NCBI GenBank assembly: GCA_030592085.1
Contig: JAUUZV010000012.1
Span: forward strand, 1 to 20,881
From: Clostridia bacterium
GTDB lineage: Bacteria; Bacillota; Clostridia; DUPQ01
DNA length: 20,881 nt
Direction: 5' to 3'
The notes below the pieces were generated by a model. The model was not told the DNA's origin. It did not search any database and worked only from the letters and a program-made list of their open reading frames with translations. Shown here one piece after another: positions 15,352 through 20,881 of this stretch (position 1 is the stretch's first letter; every line of letters begins with the position of its first letter). The position numbers and the translations under genes were made by a program.

Positions 15352-16591
15352 TTGTAATTACCTCATTTGGAATATTGTCATAATATGATGAATTTAAAAA
15401 GATACCACCATCATTTTTTTCATAATCATCCATCATAAAAACTCCATTTTTGGCTGCTTGAAAACCTTCCTTTTTTAGCGGATGATAACTAATCATCTTC
15501 TCCCAATTAGTATAATTCATATCACCATTAGTTTCTAATAATCCTACAGATACACTGTCTAAAGTATCTATTCTACATGCCACATTACGATTTAATTCTA
15601 AGAGGAATGGATTTACAGTTAAGTCAGCAATAAAAGGTTTCATTCCTTTAATTATTGCAAAATCTAACATCTCTAAACTTTCAGACAACGTCTTTGCTAC
15701 TGGCTTTAGTGCAATAGCACCATAACCCTGTTCAAATCGTTCATTTACTTCTTTGATTGAATGAGCGCTCTCATCACAAGCAAATAAACAAGGAAGTGAA
15801 CTAACATCAATTTGCTTTTCCTCTGAAAATGGCTCTTCAAATAATCCTACATCTGGTAAAATCCCATTTACATCAAGATAATCAATGAGTGAAGATAGTT
15901 TATCATAATCTTCATATCTTCCATTAGCGTCTAAATATAAGATGGGTTTTTGAGTAGTTGTATATTGACATGTAGCATTTTTAGTTAGTTTGTATATTTC
16001 ACTAATTCTCTGCTTGTCCCACTCATAATTATTACCAATTTTAATTTTTAAAAAGAATAGTCCGTTATTTAACATTTCACTAATTTCTTTTGTTGTTGTT
16101 GTATATGTAATTAGTGGAATAGATGCTACTTTATCATGGCATTTTTTTAAACCAGTTAATTTTGTAAATGATGAAACACCTTGTTCCTTAGCATATAATA
16201 ACCATAATGCCATATCAATTGCTACTAAGGCATTTAAAATAAAAGTTTTTTTAACTTCTATCCCTGATGTTTCTCGTACATACGTATAACACTCATCAAA
16301 GAGCTGTCGTGTTGCTTGTTTTGGATGGTCAAATTTAATAGTTTGCAAGTATGCCAAAGCATACCTAGTAGTATCATACATTAACTGATCACCTTTTAAT
16401 TGACCTAAGGTGGCAAAAACCTGTCCATCTGACCAAAGTACTGATTGAATACTTAACCCAGTCGCTTTTTGTTCTCCATTTCCAATGGTAACCGCTACTT
16501 GCCAAACATCACTAACATAACCACCTTTAAATCCAAAAGGTTTTAATAGAGGTTCAGTTACATATCCAATTGATCCATATTTAATTTTCAT
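15344..16591 (-). CDS. Mandelate racemase/muconate lactonizing family (enolase superfamily) enzyme
   Basis: A 415-residue protein when started at the ATG at 16591, which overlaps the end of the upstream dehydrogenase by 11 nt; a longer reading from 16639 would overlap it by 59 nt and adds a non-conserved stretch. The barrel residues are in order: Lys182-x-Lys184 (LKIKIG), Asp221-x-Asn223 (LDANGRY), Glu243 (FEEPF), Asp273-Glu274 (CDES) and Lys296 (ALKPVAK), with a later ADLTVNPF (322-329). This set (KxK, three acidic metal ligands, a final Lys) is that of the muconate lactonizing/dipeptide epimerase/OSBS-like subgroup and not the His-Asp mandelate racemase subgroup. The reaction would be Mg-dependent alpha-proton abstraction from a carboxylate (epimerisation, elimination or cycloisomerisation). 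Substrate unknown. Confidence 0.85.
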   Translation of the reverse strand: MKIKYGSIGYVTEPLLKPFGFKGGYVSDVWQVAVTIGNGEQKATGLSIQSVLWSDGQVFATLGQLKGDQLMYDTTRYALAYLQTIKFDHPKQATRQLFDECYTYVRETSGIEVKKTFILNALVAIDMALWLLYAKEQGVSSFTKLTGLKKCHDKVASIPLITYTTTTKEISEMLNNGLFFLKIKIGNNYEWDKQRISEIYKLTKNATCQYTTTQKPILYLDANGRYEDYDKLSSLIDYLDVNGILPDVGLFEEPFSEEKQIDVSSLPCLFACDESAHSIKEVNERFEQGYGAIALKPVAKTLSESLEMLDFAIIKGMKPFIADLTVNPFLLELNRNVACRIDTLDSVSVGLLETNGDMNYTNWEKMISYHPLKKEGFQAAKNGVFMMDDYEKNDGGIFLNSSYYDNIPNEVITNG

Positions 16592-17594
16592 GATAGTAAA
16601 TTTCGCTTTCTGTAATTTCCATAGGCTTCTTACTTTCAATAGATTGATCCACTTTGTAACTTATAACAGCAGCTCTTAAAGCAATATCTATTCCATTTGG
16701 ACTAGGTGTATTATTTAAAATTGCATCTGCTAATAAATCAAGTTCAATCCTCTGTCCTTTATCAACCCCATCTAATTGCATAGCTATTTTATCATGACCT
16801 TCAAATCCATAATATTCCAATTCTTTAAATCCATTAATATAGATTGCTTTGTTGTTACAATAAATTTCTGTTACCTCTTTTTCAAAAGCTGAACAACCTG
16901 CACTTGCAATTAATGTAGTACATACACTACCATCAGCAAATGTTATTGTCACATTGGCACTATCAGGTACATTAACCTTTGTTTCATCTAAGAAAGTTCC
17001 ACCTGCAGCATAAACGGAAATTGGGTCAGCATCAACTAATCTGCAGAATAAGTCAAATATATGACAACCTTCACCAACAAATCTTCCACCACCAATATCT
17101 TTTATATGAGCCCAATGTTCTTCTGGAAATGGTGCTTGTATTCTATGATAGGCCATTATTTTCCCTGATGTAGTATCCAATAACTCTTTCGCTTTTGTGA
17201 CCAATGGTGCTAATCCCCTATTATATCCAATAGTGTATAAAACTCCATTTTCCTTAACAGCTTTTGCCACTCTCAAACAATCTTCATAAGTTAAAGCCAT
17301 AGGTTTTTCACACATAATATGTTTTTTTGCATTGGCAGCTTTAACGCTCAAGTCTGCATGTGAATCATGTCTTGTGGTAATAAAAACCAAATCAATTTCT
17401 GGATCACCTAATATTTTTTCAATCTGATCAGTATAATACTCCCCTTTAAATTTTTCAAAAGCGCTTTTTGCAGCTTCTAGATTAATATCCATATAAGCTC
17501 TAATGATATATTTATCATTTTTCTCTAATAGTGGCATGTGCATATTTTGAGCGAATCCTCCACATCCAATAAATCCTACAGTAACTTTTCTCAT
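16581..17594 (-). CDS. Gfo/Idh/MocA-family oxidoreductase
   Basis: A 337-residue NAD(P)-dependent sugar or cyclitol dehydrogenase. The Rossmann motif GFIGCGGFAQ is at 7-16, the family Glu-Lys-Pro (CEKPMA, Lys97) binds cofactor and substrate, and the second-domain motif GGGRFVGEGCHIFDLF (168-183) supplies His178. The GEGCH wording, in place of the more usual D-x-G-x-H, is like that in the dehydrogenase half of bi-domain dehydrogenases. The start has a strong GGGGGAGG site 8 nt upstream, and the previous gene ends 15 nt earlier. It is in the middle of the six-gene operon, where it could oxidise the sugar released by a BNR enzyme to the acid later used by the enolase-superfamily enzyme; this is inference. 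Confidence 0.9.
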   Translation of the reverse strand: MRKVTVGFIGCGGFAQNMHMPLLEKNDKYIIRAYMDINLEAAKSAFEKFKGEYYTDQIEKILGDPEIDLVFITTRHDSHADLSVKAANAKKHIMCEKPMALTYEDCLRVAKAVKENGVLYTIGYNRGLAPLVTKAKELLDTTSGKIMAYHRIQAPFPEEHWAHIKDIGGGRFVGEGCHIFDLFCRLVDADPISVYAAGGTFLDETKVNVPDSANVTITFADGSVCTTLIASAGCSAFEKEVTEIYCNNKAIYINGFKELEYYGFEGHDKIAMQLDGVDKGQRIELDLLADAILNNTPSPNGIDIALRAAVISYKVDQSIESKKPMEITESEIYYHEN

Positions 17595-17609
17595 AAGTAA
17601 TTCCTCCCC

Positions 17610-18713
17610 CTACGTATTTATTATTATACTACTTTGTACTAAATTGTCATACATATCTTGTACACTTAATTTTCTAATTCTAATTCTATTTAAACACTGT
17701 CCATCGTCTTCTCCACCACAACAGTATGATAGTAATATAGTATCACCATCAATGTACATTGCTGTATAACAAAAACCAGCCAACTTATCGTCTTCAATCA
17801 TAAAAAATTTACCAAATGTGCTACCATTATCTTCACTTATAGCACCAATTAATGGTGTTCGCCCCCACGAGAATCCTTCATTTGCAATAGGAGTGATAGG
17901 CACAGGATTATATATTGCTAAAATTCTTTCTTTATCAATACGTTTCATTGACATTGGTGATGTTGGTGAAAAGAATTTTGATGGTAAAAACTCACTCCAT
18001 GTTTTTCCATAATCGTAGGAGTGTGATAAATACTGACATCCTAAATCAGTTCTACAATAACAAAGAAGATGACCATTTTCTATTTCAATTACTCCTGGTT
18101 CTTGTAACCCTGTATTACTATCACTTATATTAAGTGACCCAAATCCCTTAGATTCAACAAAAGTTTCACCATCATCTTCTGAGATAAAGAATCGTGCAAT
18201 TCCACGGCTATCCCATGATTTCCAGTCAGAATAATCACTAATAAGACAACGATGAAATGCTGTAGGTATAATAATTGAATTATTAGATAATCTTATAATT
18301 CTCTCATTATTTGACACATAATATCCAGGATGAGGTATAGCACAAATTAATTTAGTAAATGTTTTACATTGGTCATATGATTTTCTAATATGTAATCTTA
18401 AGTCATGGAATCCATATCTTACTACATAAGCTACAATTATACAGTTATCTAATGGTAAAAATGATACAGCCATTATGTTCTTAGCTCCTACCTCATCTGG
18501 TGAAAACATAATTTTTTCATCACCAAACGTTTCTCCATTATCATAAGAATAAACAAATGCAATATATGCTTTTGATATATCTTGATGACCCTCTCCCATA
18601 AATTTGCTATATGCAAATATAATTGTTCCATCATCTAGCTTTACAAATGACCCCTCTGAGTTCCTAGGATTTTTGGCTGTTGGTGGAAAGTCTTTTATTA
18701 TTTTCCCTATCAT
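17610..18713 (-). CDS. Sialidase-family beta-propeller (BNR repeats), intracellular
   Basis: A 367-residue six-bladed propeller with five Asp boxes: SYDNGETF (56-63), SYDQCKTF (112-119), SEDDGETF (168-175), SYDYGKTW (222-229) and SEDNGSTF (283-290). An opening NPRNSEGSF (15-23) matches the first-blade Arg motif of sialidases. Arg17, Arg201 (CRTDLG) and Arg275 (WGRTPL) could form the carboxylate-binding triad. Glu195 and Tyr316 are candidate catalytic residues, though these assignments are by eye. No signal peptide is present. The ATG has an AAGGGG site 6 nt upstream and lies inside the upstream transporter gene (50-nt overlap), so coupled translation is likely. It resembles GH33-type enzymes more than the two other BNR proteins in the window, but the natural substrate is not known. 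Confidence 0.85.
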   Translation of the reverse strand: MIGKIIKDFPPTAKNPRNSEGSFVKLDDGTIIFAYSKFMGEGHQDISKAYIAFVYSYDNGETFGDEKIMFSPDEVGAKNIMAVSFLPLDNCIIVAYVVRYGFHDLRLHIRKSYDQCKTFTKLICAIPHPGYYVSNNERIIRLSNNSIIIPTAFHRCLISDYSDWKSWDSRGIARFFISEDDGETFVESKGFGSLNISDSNTGLQEPGVIEIENGHLLCYCRTDLGCQYLSHSYDYGKTWSEFLPSKFFSPTSPMSMKRIDKERILAIYNPVPITPIANEGFSWGRTPLIGAISEDNGSTFGKFFMIEDDKLAGFCYTAMYIDGDTILLSYCCGGEDDGQCLNRIRIRKLSVQDMYDNLVQSSIIINT

Positions 18714-19578
18714 TTTTGTCCCCTTTCAAAATTGATATACTATATAAAATTAATGATAACCAGATAAACGAAAGTGAAATCATTCTATTAATTGAAAAAT
18801 CCTCTCCCATAGCAAGTCCTGTAAACAGCATCATGGTTGGAGCAATCAATTGCAAAAATCCAACTCTAATAAGTGGTATTCTCTTTGTGGCTTCTGCAAA
18901 AAGAACTAATGGAGTAAGTGTTACTAAACCTGCAAAAACTATTAATGTTATAGTTTTTCCATCACCTACAAAAAGTGATATATCTCCGCTCCTTGATACT
19001 CCAAAAAGAATAATCAATGCTAGCGGTGTTAAAATAGCTGTTTCAATTGACATTGAATGCATACCAGAAAGTGTTGTTTTCTTTTTGAATAGTCCGTACA
19101 CACCAAATGTTGTTCCTAATATAAGAGTTATATAAGGAATAACTCCCATACTTACAATATAATATAGGATACCTAATATTGCTAAAGAAAATGCAGCAAT
19201 TTGTAGTTTCTCAAGTTTTTCTTTTAAAAATATTATTCCTAATAATATACTGGTAATTGGGTTTAAGTAATAGCCCATTCCAGCATCAATAATCATATTA
19301 TTTGTAACAGCATAAATAAATGTAAACCAGTTAATAAATAACAATAAACTAATGACAATAAATCTTATAGTTGCTTTTTTGTTCTTAAAAATTAAAAAAA
19401 CTGATAATTCTTTTTTATATATTAAATAAATAAGGCACATGGCAAATGAGAATAATATTCTATATGCTATAATCTCTATACTTGAAACATGCTTTAATTG
19501 TGCCCAGTAAAATGAGAAAAGACCCCATAATATATATGCAATAATAATAAAGATTGTTCCTTTTTTACTGTCATTCAT
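18664..19578 (-). CDS. rarD: EamA-family transporter, RarD type
   Basis: A 304-residue drug/metabolite transporter with ten predicted transmembrane helices and two EamA halves. The segment AGMGYYLNPITSILLGIIFLKEKL (about 98-121) is the RarD signature, and SIETAILTPLAL (about 177-188) opens the second half in the usual way. RarD-type proteins are putative permeases of mostly unknown substrate. The start overlaps the upstream BNR gene stop by 8 nt, and the end overlaps the next BNR gene by 50 nt, so it is translated as part of the six-gene operon. Its place between two sialidase-like genes suggests it moves a substrate or product of that pathway, which is inference. Import or export direction cannot be told. 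The C-terminal tail after about 290 is basic and cytosolic. Confidence 0.88.
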   Translation of the reverse strand: MNDSKKGTIFIIIAYILWGLFSFYWAQLKHVSSIEIIAYRILFSFAMCLIYLIYKKELSVFLIFKNKKATIRFIVISLLLFINWFTFIYAVTNNMIIDAGMGYYLNPITSILLGIIFLKEKLEKLQIAAFSLAILGILYYIVSMGVIPYITLILGTTFGVYGLFKKKTTLSGMHSMSIETAILTPLALIILFGVSRSGDISLFVGDGKTITLIVFAGLVTLTPLVLFAEATKRIPLIRVGFLQLIAPTMMLFTGLAMGEDFSINRMISLSFIWLSLILYSISILKGDKNDRENNKRLSTNSQKS

Positions 19579-20584
19579 AGTTGCCTACCTTATCTATAAC
19601 TCTACATAAATATGAGTTTTCACCAATATAGCCTAAAATAATATCTTGTTCAGTAACACATGAAAGTAGTATCTCCCCTTTATCATATCTTTCTCTATCA
19701 TGTATTATATAAATCTTTCCTTTATAAAAATCACAATCGGGATAGGATACATTATCTCGTTTATCAATTAGTAATTTATATGGAAATGTTAATCCATCAT
19801 CTTCTGAAATCATAACATATAAATTATTTCTATTTGTAAAATTATAATGATTAATTAGCAATAATTTTCCAGAGGGTAATCTGCGAATATGAAAACGTGA
19901 TACAGGACTATCGATATGACATTTTTGGCCTATTGACCATGTACATCCTTTATCATATGAGAAACTCTCCCCAATTCCATAACTAGTCCTTATTAACATC
20001 CACAAGCTATTATCAATTCGCTCTACAATCATATGTTCATCACAACTATATGCTCCAATATCTGCTTTTCCTATGACCTTATTATTATTACCATCTACAA
20101 CAAAAGAACCTTCCCTTGTAGTATATCCTTTATAAAGTGGTCCTCTTTGCCATAAAGATACAGGTAATAGTAATTGATTATCATTGGTTTTAGTTGGTTT
20201 ATTCATCATTATGCCATCACATAATCTTACTGGAGTGTTAAATATAGGTTGTTTTTCATCAGGTTTATAACAGACACTTTCAAATACACCTGCAATAGAA
20301 TCATATACTTGGCCAAAACATTCAGAAAAATATAAGTGAATTTCGCCAAAGTTACCCTTGTATAAAGTAGGGTCAAAAAGCCTTTTATTTTCTTTTGGTT
20401 CATAAATTTTATATAGTGTAAAATTGATACCATCATCTGAATAAGTTAAGATGACATAATTCCCAACCATCTCACCTTTCATTCCAGAATAATATGCAAC
20501 ATAGATTCTACCTTTATCAGTAACTGCAATAGAGGGGATTCCCTGCCATACTCTGTTTTTAGAAAAATATTTTTCATCAACCAT
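19571..20584 (-). CDS. BNR-repeat sialidase-like protein, first gene of the six-gene operon
   Basis: A 337-residue propeller protein started at the ATG at 20584, with an AAGGGG site 8 nt upstream and a promoter at 20607-20635. A longer reading from 20659 begins inside the transposon end and is rejected. Landmarks are RVWQGIPSIAVT (11-22), TYSDDGINF (47-55), RTSYGIGESFSYDKGCTW (179-196) and SEDDGLTF (240-247), with SRFHIRRLPSGKLLLINH (209-226) in between. No signal peptide is seen. The pattern matches the sialidase/BNR superfamily but differs from the second propeller of the operon, so the two probably act on different linkages or steps. The stop is TGA, within an 8-nt overlap with the transporter gene. 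Confidence 0.78.
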   Translation of the reverse strand: MVDEKYFSKNRVWQGIPSIAVTDKGRIYVAYYSGMKGEMVGNYVILTYSDDGINFTLYKIYEPKENKRLFDPTLYKGNFGEIHLYFSECFGQVYDSIAGVFESVCYKPDEKQPIFNTPVRLCDGIMMNKPTKTNDNQLLLPVSLWQRGPLYKGYTTREGSFVVDGNNNKVIGKADIGAYSCDEHMIVERIDNSLWMLIRTSYGIGESFSYDKGCTWSIGQKCHIDSPVSRFHIRRLPSGKLLLINHYNFTNRNNLYVMISEDDGLTFPYKLLIDKRDNVSYPDCDFYKGKIYIIHDRERYDKGEILLSCVTEQDIILGYIGENSYLCRVIDKVGNYE

Positions 20585-20606
20585 GTTGTAATCCCCTTGT
20601 GTAAAC

Positions 20607-20635
20607 ATTATAATCAGTATAACATCTTTAAGTAA
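20607..20635 (-). promoter_or_regulatory. Predicted promoter of the six-gene BNR/EamA/dehydrogenase operon
   Basis: On the minus strand, TTACTT (20630-20635) and a perfect TATAAT (20607-20612) are 17 nt apart. The -35 box matches the consensus weakly. It lies beside the transposon right end, and the visible tnpB reading frame stops within it (20628-20630). The predicted transcript starts near 20600, giving a leader of about 16 nt. Confidence 0.6.
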
Positions 20636-20881
20636 GATTTGGTGGTGACACTCTCCCACCTAAGGTAGGAGCTTCTTGGGACGTACCAACTAATGTCGGT
20701 ATAATTACCAAGCTAACCCCGTTTGCCCAACGGTTTTTGTTATTATCAATGACACCTAATATTCTTAATCCTTCTTCTTTTATATTAATAGCAGCATTGA
20801 TATCTCTATTATGTTCTGTATTACATACACTACATGTCCATGTTCTCTCATCTAACTTTAGATTGTTATATATATTATAAC
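20628..20881 (-). CDS. tnpB: TnpB (IS200/IS605 OrfB-type RNA-guided nuclease), C-terminal fragment at window edge
   Basis: The minus-strand frame is open from the window edge and gives 83 residues. They include RTWTCSVCNTEHNRDINAAI, the second half of the zinc ribbon (Cys-x2-Cys) plus the RuvC-III block with the Asp of RDINAA intact. Most of the gene lies outside the window. The stop TAA (20628-20630) comes after the right-end hairpin, so the last residues (about GRVSPPNLT) may be encoded by terminal and flanking DNA rather than by the element proper. TnpB cuts DNA guided by an RNA made from the element right end. The gene reads in the same direction as the downstream BNR operon. Full-length status and whether a tnpA partner exists cannot be judged. 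Confidence 0.85.
   Translation of the reverse strand, partial: YNIYNNLKLDERTWTCSVCNTEHNRDINAAINIKEEGLRILGVIDNNKNRWANGVSLVIIPTLVGTSQEAPTLGGRVSPPNLT
20653..20671 (-). repeat. Right-end hairpin of the IS200/IS605-type element (likely omega-RNA 3' stem)
   Basis: On the minus strand, CTCCTACC and GGTGGGAG form an 8-bp stem with a 3-nt loop (TTA). All pairs are Watson-Crick except one T-G that is a U-G wobble in RNA. The plus strand has a C-A mismatch at that position, so the stem is best as minus-strand RNA. It overlaps the last codons of tnpB, where the guide RNA scaffold and the transposon end hairpin are known to lie in this family. The exact cleavage point of the element is not resolved but should be between about 20635 and 20650. 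Confidence 0.7.

Noticed and set aside
16592..16639. N-terminal extension of the enolase-superfamily gene
   Set aside because: It would overlap the dehydrogenase gene by 59 nt; the family normally starts close to the MKIKYG segment encoded at 16591.
18680..19135. Plus-strand open frame (151 codons) opposite the RarD-type transporter gene
   Set aside because: Complement of a hydrophobic gene, no start signals, no conserved motif.
20585..20659. N-terminal extension of the first BNR gene to 20659
   Set aside because: It begins in the transposon right end, has no ribosome site, and the ATG at 20584 has a good one plus its own promoter.
1..20881. Mycoplasma-type code with TGA as tryptophan
   Set aside because: TGA terminates leuD and the BNR gene ending at 19571, and tryptophan is written TGG throughout.
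1..20881. CRISPR array, tRNA or rRNA genes
   Set aside because: No regularly spaced repeats, no cloverleaf or CCA-like ends and no rRNA-like stretches were seen by eye; intergenic gaps are mostly too short.

Overview
The window is AT-rich, densely packed bacterial DNA. TGA is used as a stop (for example in leuD and in the sialidase-like gene at 19571-20584) and tryptophan is TGG, so this is the standard bacterial code and not the mycoplasma code. Strong Shine-Dalgarno sites, a DivIC-type divisome protein, a phi3T/Bacillus-type thymidylate synthase and a DUF4190/DUF2752 pair suggest a low-GC Gram-positive lineage: Bacillota, or a relative of the walled or free-living Mollicutes-like groups. 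That placement is inference, and no marker in the window settles genus or family.

Layout. Bases 3-983 (+) hold the C-terminal part of a heparinase II/III-like polysaccharide lyase. It converges on leuCDB (minus, 1007-3830), which encodes isopropylmalate isomerase and dehydrogenase; leuA is absent here. A divergent LysR regulator (3963-4844, +) probably controls leuCDB from overlapping promoters. Next come a divIC/ftsB-like gene (minus) with a clear promoter and terminator, a Phd/Doc-type toxin-antitoxin pair (minus) with a 10-bp-arm palindromic operator, and a URO-D-family protein (minus) diverging from a plus-strand set: class II aldolase, thyA and dihydrofolate reductase. These converge, with a 10-nt overlap, on a minus-strand operon of DUF4190, DUF2752, an ABC-F ATPase and a BNR-propeller (sialidase-like) protein.

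From 13346 to 14422 a second URO-D-family gene runs on the plus strand. It meets, with a 4-nt overlap, the end of a tight six-gene minus-strand operon (20584 to 14419): BNR sialidase-like protein, RarD-type EamA transporter, a second and different BNR sialidase-like protein, Gfo/Idh/MocA dehydrogenase, enolase-superfamily (mandelate racemase/muconate lactonizing) enzyme, and carbon-nitrogen hydrolase. The window ends inside the 3' part of a tnpB gene (IS200/IS605 type). Its right-end hairpin lies about 70 bp upstream of the operon's first start codon and on the same strand.

How it fits together. The accessory theme is intracellular processing of an unusual glycan or sugar acid: three BNR propellers with no signal peptide, a heparinase-fold lyase, a class II aldolase, a dehydrogenase, an enolase-fold enzyme, an amidase/nitrilase and two URO-D-fold proteins. 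The usual sialic acid catabolic genes (nanA, nanE, nanK) are not here, so the substrate is unlikely to be ordinary Neu5Ac handled in the usual way. The six-gene operon is the best candidate for an undescribed pathway. The junction of tnpB guide RNA and operon promoter is the most unusual piece of DNA architecture.
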